A DNA stretch of 64,000 nucleotides from an uncultured Christensenellaceae bacterium (GCA_910587595.1 CAJULQ010000002.1:62001-126000); one strand, 5' to 3'. Shown: positions 23,234-32,379, counted from the first letter of the stretch. Notes: generated by a model from the letters alone, not told the origin. Translations and numbers: made by a program.

Positions 23234-24943
23234 TTGGGAACCATCGTTAAATTCAAGCCGACCATCGATTACTACTATTCGCGCGGGTTGGATCGCTACG
23301 AACACGACGATTATATCGGCGCCATCGAGTGTTACCGCGAGGCGTACCGAATGACCGAAAACGGCGCGGGCGAAGAGTTCCGTTCGCTGTTGGAAGTGGA
23401 AATGGCTTGCGCCTATCGCAATCTGCATTTGGTGCGCGAGGCGCAACTCATGTTTTACAAAGCGCTGTGCGACGACAACCCCGACGCGTCGTTCGACAGC
23501 GTGGTGGGACTGATCGAAGTGTTCGGCACGAGCGGCTCCAATAACGAGGCGCTCAAATACTATATGGATATGGCGTCTAAACGCGGCTATTCCCGCGAGC
23601 TCGATTATCTCGATGCGGCGGCACAATTTTTCGCGCAACGCGACTATCACGTGGAGCCGTCGTCCGACAAACACATGGTAGACCTCGGCAAAAAGCTGAC
23701 GGAGGCGGGGCAATACGATTTTGCGCGCCAACTGCTGGAAGTCATACCGCCCGATTCGTCGGTGTACGGCGAGGCTTGCATGGCGTTGGCCGCTTTGCAC
23801 AACAAGGGCACGGGCGACTACGAAAAAGCGCTCGACTATTTGCAAAAGGCGGGCGATAAAGTGCCCACGGCCGAATATCTCATCCATTCGGCGTTGGCGC
23901 AATACAAGTTGGGGCAAAAAGAGGCTTTGGACGAAACGGTGCGGGACATCGCGTCTATCGATACCGACGACGTGGGCGTGCTGTCAAGATTGATTCACAC
24001 CGTGGCGCTGTTGGGAATGGACGATCTTGTGATCTCGTTTGGCAAAAAGTTGGCTTTACGTTCGCCGCAACGGGCGCCCATGCTGTGTTATGCCATTGCG
24101 CTTGCCAACCGCGGCGAATTGCGCGAGGCGCGCAAAATCTTGGTGAGCTTGCAAGCCTTGTTTCCTTTCGACGTGGCCGTGCGGGTGTTTTCGTCGCTGA
24201 TCGGGTCGCAGACCGCGGCCACGAACTTTTCTTTGTTGGGCGATCTGCCCGACGAGGTGGAAAACGAAATGCTGGGCGCGCTCAACGGCGCGTTGGCCGA
24301 TTGCGGCAGCGACCGACAAATGTTGCGCAACAAACTGCGCGAACCGCAATACCGCGTGCCCGTTCTCATGGTATTTCAAGCGGGGAGCGACAACTCCAAG
24401 CGCATATTGGCCGACATCGTGGCCGACATTCCCTTTTACGAGCGGTATATCCGCGATTGCTTGATGGATCCTGGATTTTCGGACGCCGATAAGCGCATAC
24501 TGTTGTCGGTGGCTTTGAAACGGTTTCGGCGACGTCCCGTGTATCTTACTTGCCGCGACGTTTGCCGTCCGTTGTACGGTAAGCCGCCCGCCAAAACGGG
24601 CGCCCGCTGGAAAGAGGTGTATTGCATGGCGTACGGCGCGGTGGCGCTTTTCGGATTCGAGAACTTCGAGCGGGAATTCGACGCGGCATTCGGCAAGTTG
24701 AAAGACAGCCTTTCGGAAGAAGAGGATATCAACGAAACGGCGGCGGCGGCGCTTTTGGCGCATCGGCTAAAGTTTGTACCGCCGCTGTCCGACGACGAGT
24801 GCTGTATAGAATTGTTCGAGGCCGACCGCGAAAAATACTTTCGGTATAAACATATCACCGCATACGGCGGGCATAAAAAGCGGCCGTACGAGGTGAGCGC
24901 AAAACCCAAAAGCGTCAAAAAGAAAACGCACGAAGAAAAATAG
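23234..24943 (+). CDS. TPR-repeat protein, unknown function
   Basis: This 569-residue protein contains tetratricopeptide-like helical repeats in at least residues 12-320, e.g. RYEHDDYIGAIECYREAYRM and GEACMALAALHNKGTGDYEKALDYLQKAGD. A Lys-rich tail closes the protein (SVKKKTHEEK). There is no signal peptide, so it is a cytoplasmic scaffold. The start is TTG, the first possible codon after a stop in frame; the AAAGGAG site lies a longish 13 bases upstream. The gene sits between a methyltransferase and two other small cytoplasmic genes with short gaps, which suggests a four-gene unit. No specific role can be given. Confidence 0.75.
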   Translation: MGTIVKFKPTIDYYYSRGLDRYEHDDYIGAIECYREAYRMTENGAGEEFRSLLEVEMACAYRNLHLVREAQLMFYKALCDDNPDASFDSVVGLIEVFGTSGSNNEALKYYMDMASKRGYSRELDYLDAAAQFFAQRDYHVEPSSDKHMVDLGKKLTEAGQYDFARQLLEVIPPDSSVYGEACMALAALHNKGTGDYEKALDYLQKAGDKVPTAEYLIHSALAQYKLGQKEALDETVRDIASIDTDDVGVLSRLIHTVALLGMDDLVISFGKKLALRSPQRAPMLCYAIALANRGELREARKILVSLQALFPFDVAVRVFSSLIGSQTAATNFSLLGDLPDEVENEMLGALNGALADCGSDRQMLRNKLREPQYRVPVLMVFQAGSDNSKRILADIVADIPFYERYIRDCLMDPGFSDADKRILLSVALKRFRRRPVYLTCRDVCRPLYGKPPAKTGARWKEVYCMAYGAVALFGFENFEREFDAAFGKLKDSLSEEEDINETAAAALLAHRLKFVPPLSDDECCIELFEADREKYFRYKHITAYGGHKKRPYEVSAKPKSVKKKTHEEK

Positions 24944-24958
24944 AAAGGCGGAAGAAAA

Positions 24959-25762
24959 ATGTTTGATTTCGATAAAAACTACGAAGAGTTTGCCATTCGG
25001 TGGTTTGAGAACCACCGCGACGAGTTGGCGGACGACGGGGAAATGGAAGATAAAATGCCCGAACTGTATGAAAAGTGGGCAAACGAGCCGCTCGATGCGC
25101 TCAGCGGATTGTCGCCGCGCACCTTTTTCGAGAACATCGAGGCGCCCGATCTTATCAAATTGATGGTTTCTTCGTGCGAGGGCGAGCAAAACCCCAGTTC
25201 GTTGTTGCTTGACCGTATTGCGCAAGTGCCCGCTTGCGTGCAAGGCTTGCAAGACGTGATCCGCACGTCGCTCAACGACAAAGCGCGTATCATTGCCGCC
25301 AATCTTCTCAACGAGATGGGCGCGGCACACCCGCTCGACGTGTATGCGCGTTTGATTTCGGACGACGGCGCGGACGAGGGATTGCGCGAACTTGGCATAG
25401 AAGTGCTTTGCGAGCATGCCGACGAAGTGGCCGATACATTGTATAAAAAGATCCCGTCGGCCACGGCGGCGCAAAAGGGCATGATCGCCGAAGTATTGGT
25501 AAACGCCAAGCGCGACGACCGCACGTTGCGGCTTTTGGAAGAGCTGTTTGCGTTGGGCGACAACATTCCTTTTTATGCGGGACTGATGGGCAAATACGGC
25601 GACGAGCGAGCGTCGGCCATGCTGTATCGCGCGCTCGACACTTGCAACTATATGGAGTATATCGAGATCAAAAACGCCATCGAACGCATGGGCGGCGTAG
25701 TGGACGATACGCGCGATTTTACCGACGATCCCTATTATCGCGCCATTCGGCATTTGGGATAA
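24959..25762 (+). CDS. Helical-repeat (HEAT-like) protein, unknown function
   Basis: This 267-residue cytoplasmic protein is acidic and almost all alpha-helical. Its middle consists of paired helices of about 30 residues (e.g. AAHPLDVYARLISDDGADEGLRELGIEVL) like HEAT repeats, and it ends DPYYRAIRHLG. An AAAGGCGGAAG site precedes the ATG. It begins 15 bases after the TPR gene and ends 9 bases before the HD gene, so the three are probably translated from one mRNA. Both it and the TPR protein are solenoids, suggesting they bind proteins. I do not recognise a named family. Confidence 0.72.
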   Translation: MFDFDKNYEEFAIRWFENHRDELADDGEMEDKMPELYEKWANEPLDALSGLSPRTFFENIEAPDLIKLMVSSCEGEQNPSSLLLDRIAQVPACVQGLQDVIRTSLNDKARIIAANLLNEMGAAHPLDVYARLISDDGADEGLRELGIEVLCEHADEVADTLYKKIPSATAAQKGMIAEVLVNAKRDDRTLRLLEELFALGDNIPFYAGLMGKYGDERASAMLYRALDTCNYMEYIEIKNAIERMGGVVDDTRDFTDDPYYRAIRHLG

Positions 25763-25771
25763 GGACAAGCT

Positions 25772-26530
25772 ATGACGAGAAAAACGGTTACATTGGAAAT
25801 GGTGCGGGCGAATACGGAATTTCGCCGTTTGATCGACACCGCCAATACCAATCTGGAAGTGATGGGATACACCGAGCACGGCTTGCGGCACGTGGGGTAT
25901 GTTTCCAAGACCACCGCCAATATTTTGACCGAGTTGGGATACGACGAACGCACGGTGGAGGTGGGCGCCATTGCGGGGTGGATACACGATATCGGCAATG
26001 CCGTGAACCGCAAGCACCACGGGCTTACGGGCGCCACGCTTGCGTACGACGCGCTCAGCCGTATGCACATGGACATCGAGGAGATCGCCGTGGTGATCGG
26101 GGCGATCGGCAACCATGAAGAAGAATCGGGACTGCCCGTCAATGCCGTTTCGGCGGCGCTGATCATTGCCGATAAGTCGGACGCGCACCGTAGCCGCGTG
26201 CGCAAGAAAAAGCCGTTCGATCAGAGCGATATACACGATCGCGTGAACATGGCTATCAAAAAGAACTATTTGGTGGTAGACAAAGAAAAACGCAAGATCC
26301 GTTTGGTGATCTTTATGGACAAGATCTCGTCTACCCTCGATTATATGCAAATATATCTGTCGCGCATTTTGCTGTGCGAAAAGGCCGCCGAGTTTTTGGG
26401 GTGCGTGTTCGAACTCATGATCAACGGTGCGGTGATCAACCGCCAAAAACCCACCGCCGCGCTGCCAAAGCTCACGCCCGGCGAAAAGCAAGTGAGCGAC
26501 GAAACGGGCGCCGCCGAGGATAAACAGTAA
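25772..26530 (+). CDS. HD-domain phosphohydrolase
   Basis: This 252-residue protein has an HD domain with conserved H (GLRHVGYVSK), HD (WIHDIGNAVNRKHHG) and D (IIADKSDAHRSR) metal residues, in the order seen in nucleotide or cyclic-nucleotide phosphohydrolases. The C-terminal 80 residues form a separate helical part. The substrate is unknown. It follows the HEAT-like gene by 9 bases and is last in the methyltransferase-TPR-HEAT-HD set. Confidence 0.85.
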   Translation: MTRKTVTLEMVRANTEFRRLIDTANTNLEVMGYTEHGLRHVGYVSKTTANILTELGYDERTVEVGAIAGWIHDIGNAVNRKHHGLTGATLAYDALSRMHMDIEEIAVVIGAIGNHEEESGLPVNAVSAALIIADKSDAHRSRVRKKKPFDQSDIHDRVNMAIKKNYLVVDKEKRKIRLVIFMDKISSTLDYMQIYLSRILLCEKAAEFLGCVFELMINGAVINRQKPTAALPKLTPGEKQVSDETGAAEDKQ

Positions 26531-26606
26531 GCACTCGGCGGTGCTTTGCGCGAAAGCTGTCGAATACCGTCGCATATTCCGTTTGTTGCGCGCATACACA
26601 TGAACT

Positions 26607-27653
26607 ATGCGAAAAATACTTTCCGTAGCCATGTTGATCGTGGGCACAATGATAGGGGCGGGGTTCTGTTCGGGGAGGGAATTGGTTTCCTTTTTCGGCA
26701 GCGGGATCTCGGTGTTGGCGGCACCGCTTTGCGGCGTGTGCATCTTTTTGGTGTGCGTGCTGTTTTTGTCGGTGGGCGCCAAGATCGGTCAAAAAAGTTT
26801 GGATAAAGTGAACGGCAGATTGCTCGGCAAATATCATTTCGTTGCCGACGTTTTTTTATTGTGCAACAACTTGATCGTTTTGTCGGCCATGATCGCGGGT
26901 TTTAACAGCCTGTGTAAGCCCGTCGTATCTTTTCCCGTGTGCGGCACGGCGGTGGCCGCGGTGTGCGCCGTGATCTCTTGCAAAGGCGCCAAAGGCATGC
27001 TGGACTGCAATTTTGCGGTGGTGCCCTTTTTGATCGCGGCGCTGGCCGCGGTGTGCGTGGTGGGCGTTCGTTCGGGCGAACTTTCCGCCTCGGTGGGCTT
27101 GTTTCGATTTTCGGTTTTACCGGTGGGGATCGTGTACGTGAGCATGAATATGATGTTGGCCTCTACCGTGCTCACCACGTTGGGCGCGTTAACGCGCAAG
27201 CAGATAATTTGGGGGAGCGCTTTGGCCGCCGCGGTCATCACGGGACTTATGGCGCTTTTGATCACGGCCATTAACTGCACGGGCACGCATTCGGCGGAAA
27301 TGCCGCTGTTGGAAGTGGCCGCGGGCGGGGGCAAAGGGCTTTACGTATTGTTGGGAATGGTTACGGGCATCAGTATTTTTACCACCATGCTGACGGCGGT
27401 GGGCGGCTTGCACGGCTATTTGCAAAGCAAGTTCGGCGGCAATTTCTTTACGGCCGCCGCGGTGGTGATCGCGGGCACCATGTTGTCGTGGGTGGGATTT
27501 TCCCGCGTGGTTTCGTTGTTTTATCCCTTGGTGGGCGTGTTCGGATTGGCGTATATCGTGCTGTGCGTGCGCTTTATGCGCCGTGAAAAAAAGCCCTTCC
27601 CGCAGAGGGGAAAGGCTTTTTCGTGCAAGAAACGGGCGCGTCGGTCAGCGTGA
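26607..27653 (+). CDS. YkvI-like membrane transporter
   Basis: This 348-residue protein has about ten hydrophobic segments and begins LSVAMLIVGTMIGAGFCSGRELVSFFG, the hallmark N-terminus of YkvI-type proteins related to amino-acid permeases. Substrate unknown. I see no strong ribosome site at the ATG. The last codons are unusual: the terminator hairpin at 27586-27621 lies within the coding region (encoding part of KKPFPQRGKAFS), and the gene's end overlaps the convergent ABC permease gene by 9 bases. Confidence 0.82.
   Translation: MRKILSVAMLIVGTMIGAGFCSGRELVSFFGSGISVLAAPLCGVCIFLVCVLFLSVGAKIGQKSLDKVNGRLLGKYHFVADVFLLCNNLIVLSAMIAGFNSLCKPVVSFPVCGTAVAAVCAVISCKGAKGMLDCNFAVVPFLIAALAAVCVVGVRSGELSASVGLFRFSVLPVGIVYVSMNMMLASTVLTTLGALTRKQIIWGSALAAAVITGLMALLITAINCTGTHSAEMPLLEVAAGGGKGLYVLLGMVTGISIFTTMLTAVGGLHGYLQSKFGGNFFTAAAVVIAGTMLSWVGFSRVVSLFYPLVGVFGLAYIVLCVRFMRREKKPFPQRGKAFSCKKRARRSA
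27586..27621 (-). terminator. Terminator of the minus-strand ABC operon, inside the YkvI-like gene
   Basis: AAAAAGCC (27588-27595) and TTCCC (27597-27601) pair with GGGAA (27608-27612) and GGCTTTTT (27614-27621). On the minus strand seven T follow (27592-27586), so it mainly ends the ABC operon. It can also act on the plus strand with five T. Confidence 0.8.
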
Positions 27654-28439
27654 TCTTTTCACGTGTTTTTCAAGCAGCGCCACCGAAAGATACATGAGCG
27701 CCGCCAACAAACACAGTATGAGAGTGCTGGCCATTACCAAGTCGAGTTTGAACACTTGCCCGCCGTAAATGATGAGATAGCCGAGGCCGGCGCTCGAAAC
27801 GAGATATTCGCCCATGATAACGCCCACCCACGAAAGGCCTACGTTTATTTTGAGCACCGATATCAAGTTGGGGAGCGAGCTCGGCAACAATAGTTTCCAA
27901 AGGATCTGCCATTTGTTGGCGCCCATGGCGCGCATCAAAAGGATTTTGTCTTCGTCGCATTCCATAAAGCCTGCCAAAACGCTCATAATGGTAACGATGA
28001 TACAGATGAGCACCGTCATGGTTATGATGGCTTGATAGCCCGCGCCCATCCAAATGATGATGATGGGGCCGAGGGCGATTTTAGGCAGTGAATTGAGCAC
28101 GACGATGTACGGCTCCATCACGCGACGCAACGTTTTAGACCACCACAGAAACACGGCGATGATCGTGCCGAGCACGGTGGCGATCGCAAAGCCGCAAATG
28201 CATTCGAGCAATGTGATGCCGACGTGGCGAAACAGGTCTTGCCGCACAAGTTGCTTGAGGGTGATAAGCATGCGCGACGGCGAACTGGTGAAAAACGAAT
28301 CGATGGCACCCGTTCGCGCCAACAGCTCCCACAGGCCGAAGAAAAAAAGGAGCACGGCAATCTGGATCAAAACGATTTTTAATTTTTCCATGCGTTTATC
28401 GAACAAGTACTGTTCACGCAAAGTACGTGTTTTTTTCAT
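27645..28439 (-). CDS. ABC transporter permease, nitrate/sulfonate/taurine family
   Basis: This 264-residue inner-membrane subunit has six helices. Its EAA-type loop for contact with the ATPase is in MRAMGANKWQILWKLLLPSSLPNL, and GLSWVGVIMGEYLVSSAGLGYLI is typical of SsuC/TauC/ThiX. It overlaps the ATPase gene by 4 bases (ATGA), so translation is coupled. The transported compound cannot be decided between sulfonates, pyrimidine or riboflavin-type precursors. Confidence 0.92.
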   Translation of the reverse strand: MKKTRTLREQYLFDKRMEKLKIVLIQIAVLLFFFGLWELLARTGAIDSFFTSSPSRMLITLKQLVRQDLFRHVGITLLECICGFAIATVLGTIIAVFLWWSKTLRRVMEPYIVVLNSLPKIALGPIIIIWMGAGYQAIITMTVLICIIVTIMSVLAGFMECDEDKILLMRAMGANKWQILWKLLLPSSLPNLISVLKINVGLSWVGVIMGEYLVSSAGLGYLIIYGGQVFKLDLVMASTLILCLLAALMYLSVALLEKHVKRSR

Positions 28440-29185
28440 GTGCTTACGTCCTTATATATCACGTCGAACCACCGAGAAAAAGATTCGTCTTCCCGCCGCT
28501 TGAGCGGTGTGCCCGCAATGGCGGGGGTGTATATCTTTTTGACGGTGGCGGGGCGGTGCGACAACACCACGATACGGTCGGCCAAACTGATCGCCTCGGA
28601 TATGTCGTGCGTTACCAGCACGGCGGTCTTTTTTTCCGACTTTATGATGCGGTGCACGTCGTCGCAAACCGAAAGCCGCGTTTGGTAGTCGAGCGCCGAA
28701 AACGGCTCGTCGAGCAATAAGATCTTGGGACGGTAGGCGAGCGTGCGTATGAGCGCCGCCCGTTGCCGCATGCCGCCCGAAAGTTGGCGCGGATACGCTT
28801 TTTTGAATTCGCCCAATCCGTATTTTTCGATGAGCTCTTCGGCGTACGCCACCGCTTCGGGCGTCTTTTTGCCTTGCAGTTCGGGTCCCAATAATGTGTT
28901 GGACAATATCGTGCGCCAAGAAAACAAATGGTCGCGTTGCAACATGTAGCCGATGTCGCCCACCGGTTTGTCGATCTTTTTGCCGTCGAGATAAATGGCG
29001 CCGCGGGTAGGACGCATCAACCCCGCGATAAGCGACAGAACAGTGGTTTTTCCGCAGCCGCTCGGTCCTATAACGGCCACGAATTCGCCCTCTTCTATGC
29101 TTATGTTCACGTCTTTCAGCGCTTCGGTTTCCGCCTCGTTGGTTTGGTATATCAGCGATACGTCTTCTATCTTCAGTATTTCCAT
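28436..29185 (-). CDS. ABC transporter ATPase, nitrate/sulfonate/taurine family
   Basis: This 249-residue ATPase has Walker A GPSGCGKTT, the Q loop (MLQRDHLF), signature LSGGMRQRAALIRTLA, Walker B ILLLDEPFSALD and the H loop VLVTHDISEA. The MLQ.D.L..W stretch is typical of SsuB/TauB/ThiZ. It is preceded by an AAAGGAG site and lies between the binding-protein and permease genes of the same transporter. Confidence 0.95.
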   Translation of the reverse strand: MEILKIEDVSLIYQTNEAETEALKDVNISIEEGEFVAVIGPSGCGKTTVLSLIAGLMRPTRGAIYLDGKKIDKPVGDIGYMLQRDHLFSWRTILSNTLLGPELQGKKTPEAVAYAEELIEKYGLGEFKKAYPRQLSGGMRQRAALIRTLAYRPKILLLDEPFSALDYQTRLSVCDDVHRIIKSEKKTAVLVTHDISEAISLADRIVVLSHRPATVKKIYTPAIAGTPLKRREDESFSRWFDVIYKDVST

Positions 29186-29204
29186 GGCGGCGCGCTCCTT
29201 TGCG

Positions 29205-30200
29205 TTACGCCGCTATGGCGTTGGCAATGGAGTTATCCACCGCCGAGGCAAAGTCGGCGCGCGACGAAAGTTCGCCCGCGTTTTCCATAATGTCTTGCAA
29301 TAAGGTAAACGCCTCTTCGGTCATAACGGGGGTAGAGCACCAAGCGTCGATGGAAAGGTAGTTTTCCACCGCCATGGCGATCGCTTCCACCGACGTGCCC
29401 GTAAACGATTTTTCAAGCACTTTGGCCACCGTTTGGGCGTCGTTGTTTTTGATATATTCGTAGCCGCGTTGCACCGCGCGCAAGAAGTCGGTCACTTTTT
29501 GCTTGTTGTCGGCAATGTAACTTTTCTTGGCGGAAAAGCCGGTAAAGGGAACGTAGCCGCTGGCTTCGCCCACGCTCGCCACAATATAGCCTTTGCCGGC
29601 CGCTTGGAATTCGGAGGCGGTGGGTTCGAACATGGTGCAGTAGTCGCACTCGTTGTTGCCTTCGAATGCGCCCACCATCACGTCGAACTGTACCGTGGTG
29701 TCAAAGTTGGGGCCGGACGTATCGATACCGCGTTGGTTGAGCACGTATTGCAACGTCATTGCGGGCATGCCGCCTTTGCGCCCCGCCAAAACGTGTTTGC
29801 CGTCTAACTTATCCCAGCTGAAGTTTTCGTCGGGATCTTTGGCCACCAGAAAAGAACCGTCGCGTTGCGTAAGCTGCCCGAAGATCACGGGATAGTCTTT
29901 TTGCCCTTCCACATGGCAGTATACCGTGGCTTCGGGTCCCAAAAGCCCGATGTCCGCCGATTTGGAGGCAATGGCTGTCATCACGTTGTTCGAGCCGCCT
30001 GCGTTACTGAGCTTAACGGTGATATCATACTCGCCGAAGTAGCCGTTGTTGATGGCCACATACAGCGGAGCATAGAATATGCTATGCGTTACCTCGCTCA
30101 GTCGAATGACGTTCTTGTCTTTGTTCTTGTTGCAACCGAGTATCGGTAAACATAGTAACAGTCCGCCCAATACCGCTGCAATCGCTCTTCTCAGTTTCAT
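29205..30200 (-). CDS. ABC transporter substrate-binding lipoprotein, NMT1/SsuA-like
   Basis: This 331-residue lipoprotein binds the ligand outside the membrane. MKLRRAIAAVLGGLLLCLPILGC is the signal peptide with a lipobox ending at Cys 23. The mature part resembles SsuA/ThiY-type proteins (PLYVAINNGYFGEYDITVKL, IGLLGPEATVYCHVEGQ, CTMFEPTASEFQAAGKGYIV). The ATG at 30200 follows AAAGGAGA; a longer frame upstream lacks support. It is the first gene of the ABC operon. Three Cys flank or lie in the binding region, which is unusual. No thiamine or S-box riboswitch is visible upstream, so the substrate is open. Confidence 0.88.
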   Translation of the reverse strand: MKLRRAIAAVLGGLLLCLPILGCNKNKDKNVIRLSEVTHSIFYAPLYVAINNGYFGEYDITVKLSNAGGSNNVMTAIASKSADIGLLGPEATVYCHVEGQKDYPVIFGQLTQRDGSFLVAKDPDENFSWDKLDGKHVLAGRKGGMPAMTLQYVLNQRGIDTSGPNFDTTVQFDVMVGAFEGNNECDYCTMFEPTASEFQAAGKGYIVASVGEASGYVPFTGFSAKKSYIADNKQKVTDFLRAVQRGYEYIKNNDAQTVAKVLEKSFTGTSVEAIAMAVENYLSIDAWCSTPVMTEEAFTLLQDIMENAGELSSRADFASAVDNSIANAIAA

Positions 30201-30321
30201 ACTTTCTTCTCCTTTTTTGTAAATGCCCGTGCATTTTCGGTAGGCATTTATACACCATACTATGCGCCCGCCGCCGAAAGGGGTACAGTTGGGCATAACG
30301 GCAAACACAAAAATTTCGGAA

Positions 30322-30356
30322 ACAAAAAACAAACCCCCGATCTTTTGTCGGGGGTT
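30322..30356 (-). terminator. Terminator of the AraC-type gene
   Basis: AACCCCCGA (30332-30340) pairs with TCGGGGGTT (30348-30356). On the minus strand it is followed by GTTTTTTG. It insulates the regulator from the ABC operon. Confidence 0.85.
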
Positions 30357-30377
30357 GCATGTTCGGGCACGGCAGTA

Positions 30378-31316
30378 TTATTTTTGTTGTTCGGCGGAAG
30401 AAAAGGTGTTGGAAAGTTTTTTGCGCCATTGGCCGGGCGTGATCCCATAGATTTGTTTGAAAATGCGTATATAGGTGCTCTCGTCGCTGAATTGCAGGCG
30501 TTGCGCGATCTGCGCGATGGGAATACCGATACCGGGCAACAGCAACACGGAGTAACTGCATTTGCGTTTGTGGATATATTCCACCAGCGTCTGGCCGGTG
30601 TATTTGCGAAACTGCCGACACACGTAGCTTTGGTTGTAACCTATGGAATCTATGATCTCTTTCACGCTTTTGGTCATAAAATCTTCGCGATCGAGATTGA
30701 CGAGCAGTTGCGTCAGCCACAACGGATATTCTATTTGCGCGTAGCGCTGGTTTTCCAAAACGGTACACAAAATGTGCGACGCGATCACGGAATGCATCAT
30801 GCTAAAATCGTCGTCGCGGCCGGCAAAATAGTTGAGCAAAGACTCGAATTGATTGGTTTCGCTTACGGAGAGCGAGGCGGAAAGGGGATACCGTTTGGAT
30901 AGTAGCGTGTCGTAAAGGTTTTCGTCGATGGCTGCGCATATGCGTTTCATCTTTTCGATGGGTATATAAATATCGCGGTGCACATAAGGGGAAGACTGCA
31001 TATCTTTGGGTATTTCGGATTGGGCAGGGGTTATGCAGTGCACGTCGTGCGGACGAATGATATAAACGCTGCCCGTTTGCATGGGTTCGGACTTATCGAG
31101 AAAGCGTTGCGTGCTGTTGCCGCGGAGCACAAGGCTGATCTCCCAAAAGTCGTGGCGGTGAAATTCTTGCGTGACGTGCCACACTATGCTGGTGAGATTG
31201 CCGTGCAATAGTATGAGTTGGATGTTGTTTTCTATGGTGAGCATCCAATTGTTTTCGGCATGTAAGGGTTGCAACGTGTAGGTGGGTATCTCGGTTTGTT
31301 GGGGCCTATCTTTCAT
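30378..31316 (-). CDS. AraC-family transcriptional regulator
   Basis: This 312-residue regulator has an N-terminal cupin-like sensor (FHRHDFWEISLVLRGNSTQRF and VYIIRPHDVHCI) and a C-terminal pair of helix-turn-helix motifs at about residues 210-305 (SVKEIIDSIGYNQSYVCRQFRKYTG and IPIAQIAQRLQFSDESTYIRIFKQ). Such proteins usually activate sugar-use genes. Likely targets are the ABC operon or the glycosidases nearby; this is inference. The ATG is 6 bases from the -10 box of a consensus promoter, so the mRNA appears to be leaderless. Confidence 0.9.
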   Translation of the reverse strand: MKDRPQQTEIPTYTLQPLHAENNWMLTIENNIQLILLHGNLTSIVWHVTQEFHRHDFWEISLVLRGNSTQRFLDKSEPMQTGSVYIIRPHDVHCITPAQSEIPKDMQSSPYVHRDIYIPIEKMKRICAAIDENLYDTLLSKRYPLSASLSVSETNQFESLLNYFAGRDDDFSMMHSVIASHILCTVLENQRYAQIEYPLWLTQLLVNLDREDFMTKSVKEIIDSIGYNQSYVCRQFRKYTGQTLVEYIHKRKCSYSVLLLPGIGIPIAQIAQRLQFSDESTYIRIFKQIYGITPGQWRKKLSNTFSSAEQQK

Positions 31317-31322
31317 ACAGTC

Positions 31323-31351
31323 AGTATAAACGAAACGCGGGCATTTGTCAA
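31323..31351 (-). promoter_or_regulatory. Promoter of the AraC-type gene, 6 bases from ATG
   Basis: On the minus strand TTGACA (31351-31346) and TATACT (31328-31323) are 17 bases apart. Only 31317-31322 separate the -10 box from ATG at 31316. Confidence 0.85.
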
Positions 31352-31459
31352 GATGTGTGAGAAAATCACACGAAAGTCAATATACTTCTATTTTAAGTCA
31401 ATAAAAATCTATACAATATTTTTTAGTTGCGGTATGCTGAAGTTGTGCGGTTGTTTCGA

Positions 31460-31488
31460 TTGACTAACGGCGCACAAAAATGTATACT
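31460..31488 (+). promoter_or_regulatory. Promoter of the metallo-beta-lactamase-fold gene
   Basis: TTGACT (31460-31465) and TATACT (31483-31488) are 17 bases apart, with a 33-base leader holding a AAAAGGAAA ribosome site. Confidence 0.8.
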
Positions 31489-31521
31489 ACAAAATAGGAA
31501 TAAAAGGAAACAAGGTGCGTT

Positions 31522-32355
31522 ATGAAACTCAAGATCATGGGAAGCGGCGGCGGCGAGGGGTATCCCGCACTTTTTTGCGAATGCGAGCACTGCAAAGCGG
31601 CGCGCAAAGCGGGCGGCAAAAGTTTGCGCTCTCTCAGCCAAGTTTTGATAGACGATAAACTGTTGATGGATTTGCCGGCGGCAACGCACGCGCATTGCCT
31701 TGCTAACGGCATCAGCTTGGGGCACGTCGAGCATCTGCTGATCACCCACACCCATACCGACCACTACGTACCTACAATACTCGATACGCGCGGCGGTGAT
31801 TATGCGCATAATATGGCGGCAAAACAACTGCACATATACGGCAACAAAGAGGTGCAACGGAAATTCGAAGCCACTTTCGAACTGTTCCCCATAGGCAAAG
31901 AGATACGCGAAAGCATAGTGTTGCATACGGTGCATGCGTTCGAGCCGTTTACGGCGGGCGAGTATACCGTAACGCCCTTGAAAGCGTGCCATGCGTTCGA
32001 GGAAGACAGTCTCAATTATATAATAGACGACGGCAAAAAAGTATTGTTGTATTTATTGGACAGCGGCTATCCGTATGACGAAACGTTGCGCTTTATCGCC
32101 GACTACGGCAAGAAGATAGACTGCGTGGTAATGGACGCCACCATGGGCAACGGTTATTATAAAGGACACATGAACTTTGCGGAAAACAAGAAACTTAAGG
32201 CCTATTTGACGGGCGAAGGCATGTGCGATGCAAACACCGAATTCATTGTCACGCACATAACGCACAACCATGCGGGCACGCACGAAGAAATAGAGAAAAT
32301 CTTTGCGGGCAGCGGCATAGACGTGTCGTTCGACGGTTACGAAAAAAACTTCTGA
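31522..32355 (+). CDS. Metallo-beta-lactamase-fold hydrolase, PhnP-like
   Basis: This 277-residue protein shows the metal-binding HTHTDH motif at about residue 75, a later His (KACHAFEEDS), Asp (LDSGYPYD) and a terminal HNH region (THITHNHAG). It also has the CECEHCKAARK cluster near the N-terminus, as in PhnP-type phosphodiesterases, which bind an extra zinc there. The substrate is unproven, possibly cyclic phosphates of sugars. It precedes GH3 with a 24-base gap, so it may share its mRNA. The ATG has a good site (AAGGAAACAAGG). Confidence 0.85.
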   Translation: MKLKIMGSGGGEGYPALFCECEHCKAARKAGGKSLRSLSQVLIDDKLLMDLPAATHAHCLANGISLGHVEHLLITHTHTDHYVPTILDTRGGDYAHNMAAKQLHIYGNKEVQRKFEATFELFPIGKEIRESIVLHTVHAFEPFTAGEYTVTPLKACHAFEEDSLNYIIDDGKKVLLYLLDSGYPYDETLRFIADYGKKIDCVVMDATMGNGYYKGHMNFAENKKLKAYLTGEGMCDANTEFIVTHITHNHAGTHEEIEKIFAGSGIDVSFDGYEKNF

Positions 32356-32379
32356 TAAAACAGCGAAAGGAGAACGGCC

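Noticed and set aside
24767..26782. 671-codon open frame on the minus strand
   Set aside because: It spans four plus-strand genes and their gaps, has no start signal, and its product looks like an antisense translation (many His/Arg/Val).
29205..30330. Thiamine or riboflavin riboswitch before the ABC binding protein
   Set aside because: I looked for the TPP core motif (CTGAGA...) and the RFN motif upstream and found neither; only the AraC gene's terminator lies there.
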